From NCBI GenBank assembly GCA_963753485.1, contig CAVWCL010000003.1, positions 771,990 through 835,989 of the forward strand: 64,000 nucleotides of DNA, written 5' to 3'. Shown here one piece after another: positions 25,323 through 34,442 of the stretch. Source of the DNA: CAWDLX01 sp963753485 (GTDB lineage Bacteria; Actinomycetota; Actinomycetes; Mycobacteriales; Micromonosporaceae). The notes beneath the pieces were generated by a model, which was not told where the DNA came from, searched no databases, and saw nothing but the letters and a program-made list of their open reading frames with translations. The position numbers and the translations under genes are program-made. Position 1 is the stretch's first letter; each line of letters opens with the position of its first letter.

Positions 25323-27005
25323 ATGCGATCACTGCACGAAGCCTTGGCCACGGGCCCGGCCGGCATCGAGCGGGTGCCGCTCGCCGCCGCCGCGGGCGAG
25401 CTGCTGGCCAGCCTCGAAGCGCAGCCGTGGGGACAGGTGTCGCCGTCGGTCTACGAGACCGCGCGGCTAGTGGCGCTCGCGCCCTGGCTGGCCGGGCACG
25501 CCGCCCGGCAGCGCTTCCTCGCCCGTACCCAGCGCCCCGACGGTCGGTGGGGCCAGAATGGTCGATCGGGCACCGGCGCCGGCTATGACCTGGTGCCGAC
25601 GCTCAGTGCCACCGAGGCGGCGATGAGCGTGGCCGAGCGGACCGGAGCCACCGACGCCACCCTGATGGCCGAGCGCGGCCTGGACGCGCTGCACCGCCTG
25701 CTCGCCAGCTCGCCGGCGCCGGCGCTGCCGGACACCCCGGCCATCGAGATCATCGTGCCGGCGTTGGTCGGCGCCATCAACGCCCGGTTGGCGCGGGACG
25801 CGGCCCCAGCCGGCGCCGGCCGCTGGCGCGGGCTGGCCCAGCTGTCCCATCCGCCGGGCAGCGACCCTGACCTGCTGGCCACCATCCGGGCCGCGTTGCG
25901 CAGCGGCGCGGCGCTGCCGGCCAAGCTGTTGCACTCCCTGGAGGTCGCGGCCCCGTTGCCGCGCGCCGCCCGTGCGCTCACGCCGCAGCCGGCCTGGACC
26001 GTGGGCGCCTCGCCGGCCGCCACCGCGGCCTGGTTGGGCCACCGGCCGGGCCGGCATCCCAAGGCGGTGAATTACCTCGCGCGGGTGGCCGATCGGCACG
26101 GCGGCGCGGTGCCCAGCGTCATCCCGATCACCGCGTTCGAGTGCGCGTGGGTGCTGACCACCCTCGCCGACGCCGGGATCGCGCTGCCCCACCAGCCCCG
26201 GGTACGGCTGATCGCGCAGCTCGCCGCCGGCCTCGGCCCGCAGGGCACCGCGGGCGGGGCCGGGCTGCCGCCCGACGGGGACACCACCTCGGTGACCTTG
26301 CTCGCGATCGAACAGGTCGGCGGCGAGCCCGAGCTGGACCTGCTCCTCGGCTACCAGAGCGATACCCATTTCCTCACCTGGGCCCTGGAACGGACGCCGT
26401 CGGTCAGCACGAACGCGCACGTGCTCGACGCGCTCGGCACCCGCCTGCGGCGCCGGCCGGAGCAACACACCCGCTACGGCGCCGCCCGGGACCGGGTGGT
26501 CGGCTGGCTGTGCGACCAGCAGGCCGTCGACGGCTCGTGGCGCGACAAGTGGCACGCGTCGCAGTTCTATGCCACCGGCGGCTGTCTGCTCGCGCTGGCC
26601 CGCTTCGGCGGGCACACGCCCGGCGCACCGGCGGCGGTCACTCGGGCCGTCGGTTGGCTACTGGCGAGCCAGCGCTGCGACGGCGGCTGGGGTCGATGGG
26701 ACTCGACCCGGGAGGAGACCGCGTATGCGGTGCGGGCCCTGGTCGGCGTCCCCGCGGGCATCGCCACCGCGAACGTGGCCCCGGCGCTGGCCCGCGGCCA
26801 CGCCTACCTGCGTCGAAGTATCGCCGCCGGTGACGACCCTCCACTCTGGCATGACAAGGATCTGTACGTGCCGCTCGCGGTGGTCCGGGCCTGCGTGCTC
26901 GGTGCCCTCGCCGCCCGACAGCCGGGCCGGCCGGCCCAGGTGCCCCGCCCGCGACGGGGCTCCACAGTGGAGGACGATGATCGACACACCTCACTGCATG
27001 GATGA
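25323..27005 (+). CDS. class II terpene cyclase (squalene-hopene/CPS-like)
   Basis: A protein of about 560 residues with the alpha-barrel repeats of terpene cyclases: RTQRPDGRWGQNG near residue 70, CDQQAVDGSWRDKW near 400 and SQRCDGGWGRWDST near 455. The acid motif is DGDTTSVTLLA near 320, a DxDTT form of the DxDD motif that protonates the substrate double bond in copalyl-diphosphate synthases. With the divergent class I synthase it should make a cyclic diterpene or longer terpenoid. The ATG at 25323 has ggtggatgg upstream; a GTG at 25311 would add four residues. No prenyl-diphosphate synthase is in the window. Confidence 0.85.
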   Translation: MRSLHEALATGPAGIERVPLAAAAGELLASLEAQPWGQVSPSVYETARLVALAPWLAGHAARQRFLARTQRPDGRWGQNGRSGTGAGYDLVPTLSATEAAMSVAERTGATDATLMAERGLDALHRLLASSPAPALPDTPAIEIIVPALVGAINARLARDAAPAGAGRWRGLAQLSHPPGSDPDLLATIRAALRSGAALPAKLLHSLEVAAPLPRAARALTPQPAWTVGASPAATAAWLGHRPGRHPKAVNYLARVADRHGGAVPSVIPITAFECAWVLTTLADAGIALPHQPRVRLIAQLAAGLGPQGTAGGAGLPPDGDTTSVTLLAIEQVGGEPELDLLLGYQSDTHFLTWALERTPSVSTNAHVLDALGTRLRRRPEQHTRYGAARDRVVGWLCDQQAVDGSWRDKWHASQFYATGGCLLALARFGGHTPGAPAAVTRAVGWLLASQRCDGGWGRWDSTREETAYAVRALVGVPAGIATANVAPALARGHAYLRRSIAAGDDPPLWHDKDLYVPLAVVRACVLGALAARQPGRPAQVPRPRRGSTVEDDDRHTSLHG

Positions 27006-27190
27006 CGGACATGACGTGCGGTGGCGCCGTGGCCCACCTTGCGACCATCAATGCAACCTTGCTACGTTGCGCGAGTGTCTGGTGGCGCAGCGCAGTCTGC
27101 CCACTCGACCAGCGATTCGTGCGGTTCGCAACCCCACGCTCGCCTCGGTAGCGTGCTAGCAGTCGTGTTCGTACGTCAGGAACGGGCGTG

Positions 27191-29638
27191 ATGACTTCCC
27201 GGAGTACCCGTGTGCGATCAAAGATCGCCGCATTGCTCGTCTCGCTGGTCGCCCTGTGGGCCTTCGCCGCGTACGTGACGGTTCAGGCGGGGCTGAGCCT
27301 GCTCTTCATCAATGCGCTCGATCAGGGTGTGGGTCGGCCCACCGACGCCCTCGTCACCGCGCTGCAGACCGAGCGACGACTCTCGGTGGTGTATCTCGGC
27401 GCCGGCCACGTCGGGCCGGGCCCGAGCCTGGCCGAGGCGCGCGCGGCGACCGACCGCGCCCGGGCGGACCTGGTCCGCTCGGCCCGCTCGACCTCCGTGC
27501 GCTGGGCCGAGACGGACCAGTTCGCGGCCCGGGTGGACCAGCTCTTCGGCCGGCTGGGCGAGCTAGCGGCCACCCGGGACGCGGTGGACCGCGGCGGCGA
27601 CCTGCTGCGCGGGCAGACCGCGGCCGGGTACACGCGGATGATCGACTCCGCCTTCCGGGTCTACGACGAGCTGGGCCAGTACGCGATCCAGATTTCCGGT
27701 GAGGGGCGTACCGTCGTGGCCCTGTCCCGCTCGCGCGAGCTGCTCGCCCAGGAGGACACCATGCTCTCCGGGGTACTCGCGGCCGGCACCTTCGGCCCCG
27801 ACGAGCCGGCCGAGTTCACCCGCCTGGTCGGGGCCCAGCGCGCCTTCTACGCCGAGGAGGTGGCCCGGCTCTCCGACAGCGACCGGGCCGGCTACGACCA
27901 GATCGTCAACGGGGCGGCGTTCGCCCGCTTCTCCAGCCTCGAGGCGAGCGCGATGGCGCAGGGTCGCGCCGGCGCGCCGCCACCGTTCACCGCCAGCAGC
28001 TGGCGGGCCGCGCTCGACCCGGTCCTCGGCCAGCTGCGCCAGTTCGAGCTGGACCAAGCCGACCGCATCCTGCAGCGAGCCAAGCCGGCCGCGGCCGGAA
28101 TCATCGTCCGCCTGGTCCTCGCCGGCGGCCTGGGCCTGCTCGCCGTCGTCGCCTCGATCGTTATCTCGATCACCACGGCCCGCACGCTGGTCCGCCAGTT
28201 GGGACGGCTGCGCACCGCGGCCGAAGACCTCGCCTCGGCCCGGCTGCCGGCGGTGGTGGACCGGTTGCAACACGGGGAGAAGGTCGACGTGGCCGCGGAG
28301 GCTCCCCCGCTGGACTTCGGCCGCGACGAGATCGGCCAGGTCGGGCGGGCGTTCAACGAGGTGCAGGAGACCGCGGTCCGGGTCGCGGTCGAGCAGGCCG
28401 AGCTGCGCCGCAGCGTGCGCGACGTCTTCCTCAGCCTGGCCCGGCGCAGCCAGGCCCTGCTGCATCGCCAGCTCGGCCTGCTCGACGCGATGGAGCGGCG
28501 CTCCAGTGACGCCGAGGAGCTGGCCGAGCTGTTCCGGGTCGACCATCTGGCCACCCGGATGCGCCGCAACGCGGAGAACCTCATCGTGCTCTCCGGGGCG
28601 ACCGCCGGTCGGGCCTGGCGCAAGCCGGTGCCGATGGTCGACGTGATCCGCGGTGCGCTCGCCGAGGTCGAGGACTACACCCGGGTGACCGTGCTGCCGA
28701 CCGGCTCGGCGTCGCTGATCGGTCGCGCCGTCGGCGACGTGATCCACCTGCTGGCGGAGCTGATCGAGAACGCGGTGTCGTTCTCGCCGCCGCAGACGGT
28801 CGTGCGGGTCGGCGGTTCCGTGGTGGGCAACGGGTTCGCGGTGGAGATCGAGGACCGCGGGCTCGGGATGACGGAGGCGGAGCGCGAGGCGGCGAACGAA
28901 CAGCTGCGCAACCCGCCCGAGTTCAAGCTCTCCGGCACCGCCCGGCTCGGTCTCTACGTGGTCGGGAAGCTGGCCCAACGCCACGGCATCCGGGTCCAGC
29001 TCACCGAGTCGCCCTACGGCGGCACCACCGCGATCGTTCTCCTGCCGGCCACGCTGATGGCGGAGGAGACGACCGACGAGATCCTGCCGCTGAGCGTGGG
29101 CGCCCGGACCGACGAGGAGATCGCCACCCGGGCCGGCCAGCTCACCGCGATCGGGGTCGCCCGACCACGGCACGCCGCCGGCGTCATCAGCGGCCGCGCG
29201 CCGCTGCCGGACCCCCCTGGTACGGCGATCGCGACTGCGCCGTACCAGCCGCCACCACCCAACGGCGGCACCGCGCCCGCCGACCCGCCGCCGCTGACCC
29301 CGGCCGGGCTGCCGTGGCGGCGGCGCACGAGCGACCCCGGATCCCAGCCGAGCGCGATGGCCGCGCCCACACCACCCACCGGGGTGGCCACGGTCGGCGA
29401 GGCGCCGGAGCCTGGCCCGCTCACCGGCGGCAGCGCCCCGAGCGCCGGCCCGCTCACCGGCGCCGGCCCGCTCACCGGCGAGGAGGAAGTGAGGCGCCCC
29501 GAGGACATGCGCGGCCAGCTCTCCTCGTACCGGTCCGGAACCTTGCGCGGGCGCGACGACGCCGCCCGCCTCTCCGACGACAACACTCCTGAGTGGACAT
29601 CAGCACCGCAGCTGCCCGGCATCGGAGAGGACGAGTGA
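27191..29638 (+). CDS. cvnA: conservon sensor CvnA: nitrate/nitrite-type sensor histidine kinase-like ATPase
   Basis: An 815-residue membrane protein. Transmembrane segments lie at residues about 15-40 and 300-325, enclosing a helical NIT-type sensor domain. HAMP follows, then a degenerate dimerisation region (RRSQALLHRQLGLLDAMERR) and an ATPase domain with HLLAELIENAVSFSPP and EIEDRGLGM. The C-terminal 170 residues are proline-rich and disordered, with GPLTG repeats. Four genes in tight order (sensor, roadblock, DUF742, GTPase) define an actinobacterial conservon. These assemble a G-protein-like signalling complex at the membrane, affecting development and secondary metabolism in Streptomyces. 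A GTG one codon upstream is an alternative start. Confidence 0.93.
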   Translation: MTSRSTRVRSKIAALLVSLVALWAFAAYVTVQAGLSLLFINALDQGVGRPTDALVTALQTERRLSVVYLGAGHVGPGPSLAEARAATDRARADLVRSARSTSVRWAETDQFAARVDQLFGRLGELAATRDAVDRGGDLLRGQTAAGYTRMIDSAFRVYDELGQYAIQISGEGRTVVALSRSRELLAQEDTMLSGVLAAGTFGPDEPAEFTRLVGAQRAFYAEEVARLSDSDRAGYDQIVNGAAFARFSSLEASAMAQGRAGAPPPFTASSWRAALDPVLGQLRQFELDQADRILQRAKPAAAGIIVRLVLAGGLGLLAVVASIVISITTARTLVRQLGRLRTAAEDLASARLPAVVDRLQHGEKVDVAAEAPPLDFGRDEIGQVGRAFNEVQETAVRVAVEQAELRRSVRDVFLSLARRSQALLHRQLGLLDAMERRSSDAEELAELFRVDHLATRMRRNAENLIVLSGATAGRAWRKPVPMVDVIRGALAEVEDYTRVTVLPTGSASLIGRAVGDVIHLLAELIENAVSFSPPQTVVRVGGSVVGNGFAVEIEDRGLGMTEAEREAANEQLRNPPEFKLSGTARLGLYVVGKLAQRHGIRVQLTESPYGGTTAIVLLPATLMAEETTDEILPLSVGARTDEEIATRAGQLTAIGVARPRHAAGVISGRAPLPDPPGTAIATAPYQPPPPNGGTAPADPPPLTPAGLPWRRRTSDPGSQPSAMAAPTPPTGVATVGEAPEPGPLTGGSAPSAGPLTGAGPLTGEEEVRRPEDMRGQLSSYRSGTLRGRDDAARLSDDNTPEWTSAPQLPGIGEDE

Positions 29639-29642
29639 CACC

Positions 29643-30059
29643 GTGACCCAGCGGTTGGGTACCGCCGTCGACATCACCTGGCTCGTGAACGACCTGGTCG
29701 AGCGGGTGGCCCTGGTGGAGCACGCCGTGGTGCTCTCCCATGACGGGCTGCTGATCGCGAAGTCGGCCGGCCTTGACCGCGAGGACGCCGAGCACCTCTC
29801 CGCGGTCGCGGCCGGACTGCACGGACTCGCCCGCGGGGCCGGACGGCGCTTCGGTCGCGGCCGGGTGCGCCAGACCATCATCGAGATGGACGGCGGTTTT
29901 CTGTTCGTCGCCGCCGGTGGTAACGGCGCCTGCCTCGGCGTGCTCGGCGCCGACAACGCCGACGTCGGGCTCATCGCGTACGAGATGGAGATGCTCGTGG
30001 CCAGGGTGGGCCAGTACCTGTCGACCTCGGCCCGCTCGACCGCGACCGCCGAGGGTTAG
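29643..30059 (+). CDS. cvnB: conservon CvnB: roadblock/LC7 domain protein
   Basis: A 138-residue roadblock/LC7 protein with a GTG start four bases after the cvnA stop. The fold-defining stretch is VEHAVVLSHDGLLIAKSAGL (residues 22-41), followed by FLFVAAGGNGACLGVL and the C-terminal VGLIAYEMEMLVARVGQYL. In known systems MglB-type roadblock proteins act with the small GTPase as activating or docking subunits. The length (138) is the family norm. Confidence 0.95.
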   Translation: MTQRLGTAVDITWLVNDLVERVALVEHAVVLSHDGLLIAKSAGLDREDAEHLSAVAAGLHGLARGAGRRFGRGRVRQTIIEMDGGFLFVAAGGNGACLGVLGADNADVGLIAYEMEMLVARVGQYLSTSARSTATAEG

Positions 30060-30067
30060 GGGCCGGT

Positions 30068-30451
30068 ATGCGGGCACCCGACGCCGACGACGCGGTCTGG
30101 GTCGACGAGGAGGCCGGCCCGGTCGTGCGCCACTACGCGATGACCCACGGTCGCACCCGGCCGACGCGTGGTGACTTCGACCTCATCACGGTGGTGATGG
30201 CCACCCGCGCGGTGCCGGCCGCCGACGCCGGCACCCAGCCGGAACTCGCCTCGATCGTGGCCTTGTGCCAGAATCCGACCTCGGTCGCCGAGGTCGCTGC
30301 CCACCTGGACCTGCCGGTCGGAACGGTCCGGGTCCTGCTCGGTGATCTGCTCGACCGCGGCTTCATCCGGACCCGCGCCCCGGAGCCGGCCGCCCACCTG
30401 CCCAGCGAGCGCGTATTCAAGGCGGTACTCGATGGTCTCCGCGCACTCTGA
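30068..30451 (+). CDS. cvnC: conservon CvnC: DUF742 protein
   Basis: A 127-residue DUF742 protein. The N-terminal VRHYAMTHGRTRPTRGDFDL and LITVVMATRA, with a C-terminal winged-helix-like part (CQNPTSVAEVAAHLDLPVG, RVLLGDLLDRGFIRTR), are characteristic. It lies eight bases after cvnB and its last 20 bases overlap the start of cvnD. A regulatory or DNA-binding role within the conservon is suspected from the winged-helix pattern but is not established. Confidence 0.95.
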   Translation: MRAPDADDAVWVDEEAGPVVRHYAMTHGRTRPTRGDFDLITVVMATRAVPAADAGTQPELASIVALCQNPTSVAEVAAHLDLPVGTVRVLLGDLLDRGFIRTRAPEPAAHLPSERVFKAVLDGLRAL

Positions 30452-31049
30452 ACCCCGCAACGGTGCCGGCACCCTGCCGGTCGCCCTGAAGATTCTCATC
30501 GCGGGCGGCTTCGGCGTCGGGAAGACCACACTGGTCGGCGCCGTGAGCGAGACCCAGCCGTTGCTCACCGAGGAGTACCTCACCGACGAGAGCATCGGCG
30601 TCGACGATGTCGCCGGCGTGGAGGCAAAGAACACCACCACGGTCGCCATGGACTTCGGCCGGATCACGCTGAGCCACGACCTGGTTCTCTACCTGTTCGG
30701 TACGCCCGGGCAGGACCGGTTCCTCTTCGTCTGGGATGAGCTCGCGCTGGGCGCGATCGGGGCGGTGGTGATGGCCGACACCCGGCGACTGGCCGACTGC
30801 TTCCCGTCGGTTGACTATTTCGAACGGCGCGGCACCCCGTTCGTGGTCGCGGTCAACTGCTTCGACGGGACCGCGTCGTTCACCCCGGCCGAGGTCCAGC
30901 AGGCGCTCAGCCTCGACCCCGAGGTCCCGGTCATCCTCTGCGATGCCCGGCGGCGCGAGTCGGCGAAGGAGGTGCTCATCGCCCTCGTCGAGCACGCGAT
31001 GAAGAACGCCTGGGGCAAGCGCCAGGAGAGCGCCCCGCTCCCCCGCTGA
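30432..31049 (+). CDS. cvnD: conservon CvnD: small GTP-binding protein
   Basis: A 205-residue GTPase of the conservon (Ras-like, ATP/GTP-binding) family. The P-loop is GGFGVGKTTLVGAV (residues about 22-35), G3 is FGTPGQDRFLFVWDEL, and FVVAVNCFDG takes the place of NKxD (N-C-F-D). That NCFD form is normal for conservon GTPases as I recall them. The ATG at 30432 is chosen because it gives the usual length and overlaps cvnC by 20 bases. Output of the sensor/roadblock module; its effector is unknown. Confidence 0.95.
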   Translation: MVSAHSEPRNGAGTLPVALKILIAGGFGVGKTTLVGAVSETQPLLTEEYLTDESIGVDDVAGVEAKNTTTVAMDFGRITLSHDLVLYLFGTPGQDRFLFVWDELALGAIGAVVMADTRRLADCFPSVDYFERRGTPFVVAVNCFDGTASFTPAEVQQALSLDPEVPVILCDARRRESAKEVLIALVEHAMKNAWGKRQESAPLPR

Positions 31050-31104
31050 CCGCCTCCACCGCCGCTGACGACGCGGCCGGCCGCTTCGCCGCTACCCTGG
31101 CCGG

Positions 31105-32280
31105 GTGCGCACACAGGTCGCGATCGTGGGTGCCGGGCCAGCCGGGCTGCTGCTGGCCCACCTGCTGCACCGCGAGGGCATCGACTCGGTCGTGCTGGAG
31201 ACCCGCAGCCGGGAGTACGTCGAGCGCCGGGTCCGCGCGGGGGTTCTGGAACAGCCCACAGTGGAGTTGTTGCGCGCCGCCGGCGTTGCCGATCGCCTCG
31301 ACCGGGAAGGCCTGGTGCACCACGGCATCCTGCTGCGCTTCGACGGGGCGAACCACCGCATCGACTTCGCCGACCTCACCGGCGGATCGATCACCGTGTA
31401 CGGGCAGCAGGAGGTGGTCAAGGACCTCATCGCCGCCCGGCTCGCGGCCGGCGGCGCCCTGCTCTTCGACGTCTCCGCGGTGACCCTGCACGACATCGAC
31501 AGCGGTCGGCCCCGGATCACGTACCGGGACGGCGCGGACCGACCCGGTGAGGTGGTCGGCGACCTGGTCGCCGGCTGCGACGGTTTCCACGGCATCACCC
31601 GCGACAGCCTGCCGGCCGGCTCGTTCGCCGCCTACGAACGCAGCTATCCGTTCGCCTGGCTCGGCATCCTGGTGCAGGCACCGCCCTCCCACGAAGAGCT
31701 GATCTACTCCTACCACGAGCGCGGCTTCGCCCTGCACAGCATGCGCTCGCCCCGGATCACCCGGCTCTACCTGCAGGTGCCCCCGGCCGACGACATCGCG
31801 GACTGGAGCGACGAGCGGATCTGGGCCGAGCTGCACCGCCGGCTCGACGGTGGCGGGTTGACCCTGACCGAGGGTCCGGTGCTGGAGAAGAGCATCGCCG
31901 GCATGCGTAGCTACGTGGTCGCCCCGATGGGCCACGGCCGGCTCTACCTGGCCGGCGACGCCGCGCACATCGTTCCCCCCACCGGGGCCAAGGGCATGAA
32001 CCTGGCCGTTGCCGACGTCCGCCGGCTGGCCCGTGCCTGCGTCGCCGCGCTGCGCGCCGGCCGGCAGGACCTGCTCGCCGGCTACAGCGAGGCGTGCCTG
32101 CGCCGGGTCTGGCGAGCCGAACACTTCTCCTGGTGGATGACCTCGATGCTGCACCGCTTCGATGACGCCGACGCGTTCGCCCACCAGCTGCAGCTCGCGC
32201 AGCTGCGCTACACCGTCAGCTCGCGGGCGGCGGCGACCAGCCTGGCCGAGAACTACGTCGGTCTGCCCTACGACGACTGA
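31105..32280 (+). CDS. pobA: 4-hydroxybenzoate 3-monooxygenase
   Basis: A 391-residue FAD-dependent aromatic hydroxylase that converts 4-hydroxybenzoate to protocatechuate using NAD(P)H. The N-terminal dinucleotide motif is VAIVGAGPAGLLLAHLL. The PHBH signatures YVERRVRAGVLEQPTVELLR (residues about 33-52) and GDAAHIVPPTGAKGMNLAVA (near 285) are strong. Length equals the classic enzyme (about 394). The GTG at 31105 is the only start compatible with the fold. It lies 55 bases after cvnD and could be the extra enzyme gene that conservons sometimes carry, or an independent unit. No protocatechuate-pathway genes are next to it. Confidence 0.95.
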   Translation: MRTQVAIVGAGPAGLLLAHLLHREGIDSVVLETRSREYVERRVRAGVLEQPTVELLRAAGVADRLDREGLVHHGILLRFDGANHRIDFADLTGGSITVYGQQEVVKDLIAARLAAGGALLFDVSAVTLHDIDSGRPRITYRDGADRPGEVVGDLVAGCDGFHGITRDSLPAGSFAAYERSYPFAWLGILVQAPPSHEELIYSYHERGFALHSMRSPRITRLYLQVPPADDIADWSDERIWAELHRRLDGGGLTLTEGPVLEKSIAGMRSYVVAPMGHGRLYLAGDAAHIVPPTGAKGMNLAVADVRRLARACVAALRAGRQDLLAGYSEACLRRVWRAEHFSWWMTSMLHRFDDADAFAHQLQLAQLRYTVSSRAAATSLAENYVGLPYDD

Positions 32281-32418
32281 GCGGTGGCGGGCCGGCGCGC
32301 GGGTCCTCGACCGGCGCCGGGTACGATGCCAGCGCAGGACGCGGGCCGGTGACCCCACCCGAGCCCCTTGTCCGCGACCGCCGCCGCCATCGCCACCGTC
32401 GAGCAAAGGACCGCCACC

Positions 32419-34266
32419 GTGGGACACGCCGCCAGATCCGGCAAGGGGCCGCAGGAGGGCAAGCTGGACGACCGCCTGCTGCGCATCCGGCACAGTGCCG
32501 CGCACGTGCTCGCGACCGCGGTGCAGGAGTACTTCGGCCAGGCCGAGGTGCAGCTTGGCACCGGACCGGCGACCGCCGATGGCTTCTACTACGACTTCAA
32601 GCTCCCGCGCCCGGCCGACGAGGACGATCTGGTGGCGCTCGAGGCCTTGATGCGAAAGATCATCGCGCAGGACTATCCGTTCGTCTGCGAACCGGTGGAG
32701 CCCGACGAGGCCCGCACCATGTTCCGCGACGAGCCGTTCAAGCTGGAGCTCATCGACGGCATCGTCGCCGGTGCCCTCACCGCGGATGCCGACGCCCCGG
32801 CCGGGCAGCGCGGCAGCGGGCTCACCATCTACCGGTCCGGCCCGTTCGTCGATCTCTGCCAGGGCCCGCACGTCGCCTCCACCGGCATGATCCCGACCGA
32901 TGGTCTCAAGCTGCTCTCGGTCGCCGGCGCCTACTGGCGAGGCAGCGAGAAGCGGCCGATGCTGCAACGGATCTACGGGGCGGCCTTCACCTCGGCCGCG
33001 GAGCTGCAGACCTATGTGGACAATCGGCAGGCCGCGCTGGACCGGGACCACCGCCGGCTCGGCCCCGCGCTCGAGCTGTTCTTCTTCCACGAGACCGCAC
33101 CGGCGATGCCGTACTGGCTGCCGCGCGGGGTCACGCTGCTCAACGCCCTGGTCGACTTCTCCCGGGAGACCAACGGTGCGCAGGGATACCAGGAGGTCTG
33201 CACCCCGCTCATCAACTCAATGACCTTGTGGGAGCAGTCCGGGCACTGGGAGCACTACCACGACAACATGTTCATCATCCCGATCGACGAGCATCGCACC
33301 CTCGCCGCCAAGCCGATGAACTGCCCGAACGCGATGATCGTGTTCAACTCGAAGACCCGTAGCTACCGCGACCTGCCGCTCAAGCTCTCCGACTACGACG
33401 TGCTGCACCGCAACGAACGCTCGGGCACGCTGCACGGGCTCTTCCGGACCCAGCGGTTCATGCAGGACGACGCGCACGTCTTCGTCGCCGAGGACGACAT
33501 CGCCGCCGAGGTGGACAACATCTTCGCCCTCGCCGACCAGCTCTACGGCGCCTTCGGCCTGACCTACTCGCTGCGGCTTGGCACCCGGCCCGAGGGGTAC
33601 CTCGGCGACATCGAGAGCTGGGACCGGGCCGAGGCGGCCCTGCACGAGATCCTGCAGCGGCGCACCGGCGGCGACTTCACGGTGGAGGACGGCGGCGGGG
33701 CCTTCTACGGACCGAAGATCGACATCCTGTTGCACGACGCGCTCGGCCGGACCTGGCAGTTGGGTACCGTCCAGCTCGACTTCCAGCTGCCACGCCGCTT
33801 CGGCTGCGTCTACGTGGACGAGACCGGGCAGCGGCGTACCCCGGTCGTCCTGCACCGGGCCATCTACGGGTCGCTGGAACGCTTCCTCGGCATCCTCATC
33901 GAACACACCGCCGGCGCCTTCCCGCTGTGGGCCTCGCCGGTCCAGCTGGCCCTCATTCCGGTCGCCACCGACGCCGACGACTACGCCCGCGACCTGATGC
34001 AGCAATGCGCCCGGGCCGGTATCCGCACCACCCTGCGGGCCAGCGACGACACCCTCAACGCCCGCATCCGCCGGGCCGAACAGGAGAAGACGCCGGTGAT
34101 TGCGATCCTGGGCAAGCGCGAGAGCGAGGCCGGGACGGTCAGCCTGCGTATCCGCGGCGGTCGCCAGGTCAAGGCGCTGAGCCGGGAGGATCTCGTCACC
34201 GGAATCATCGAAGCGACCCGCACCCGGGCCGCCGACCTGGCCGAGCTGTTCCCCCCGGCCGGCTGA
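32419..34266 (+). CDS. thrS: threonyl-tRNA synthetase lacking the TGS domain
   Basis: A protein of about 615 residues. The editing-domain metal motif is HSAAH near residue 24, with CQGPH about 140 residues on. The class II core shows motif 2 (HRNERSGTLHGLFRTQRF) and the zinc ligands C (MNCPNA), H (DDAH) and H (LHRAI). The C-terminal anticodon domain ends TRIIEATRTRAAD-like. The N-terminal TGS domain (about 60 residues) of ordinary bacterial enzymes is absent: the protein opens with a short linker straight into the editing domain. A TTG at 32368 would add 17 residues but not TGS. GTG at 32419 has aaagga upstream. It could be the housekeeping enzyme or a second, resistance-type copy. Confidence 0.9.
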   Translation: MGHAARSGKGPQEGKLDDRLLRIRHSAAHVLATAVQEYFGQAEVQLGTGPATADGFYYDFKLPRPADEDDLVALEALMRKIIAQDYPFVCEPVEPDEARTMFRDEPFKLELIDGIVAGALTADADAPAGQRGSGLTIYRSGPFVDLCQGPHVASTGMIPTDGLKLLSVAGAYWRGSEKRPMLQRIYGAAFTSAAELQTYVDNRQAALDRDHRRLGPALELFFFHETAPAMPYWLPRGVTLLNALVDFSRETNGAQGYQEVCTPLINSMTLWEQSGHWEHYHDNMFIIPIDEHRTLAAKPMNCPNAMIVFNSKTRSYRDLPLKLSDYDVLHRNERSGTLHGLFRTQRFMQDDAHVFVAEDDIAAEVDNIFALADQLYGAFGLTYSLRLGTRPEGYLGDIESWDRAEAALHEILQRRTGGDFTVEDGGGAFYGPKIDILLHDALGRTWQLGTVQLDFQLPRRFGCVYVDETGQRRTPVVLHRAIYGSLERFLGILIEHTAGAFPLWASPVQLALIPVATDADDYARDLMQQCARAGIRTTLRASDDTLNARIRRAEQEKTPVIAILGKRESEAGTVSLRIRGGRQVKALSREDLVTGIIEATRTRAADLAELFPPAG

Positions 34267-34442
34267 GCCCCGGCTGCGGGCCTTTCATTCACGAATTCGC
34301 ACTCGGCGCGGCCTCGGCGGTCGCGCTCGCCGTGACCCCGGCGGCCGCCGCCGCCTGCGGACCTCACCTCACTTCTGGACCACCCACCGCATCGACGGCT
34401 AGCGCGAGCTTGGATCCTGGACGCTGACGGCGGTCGGGGCGG

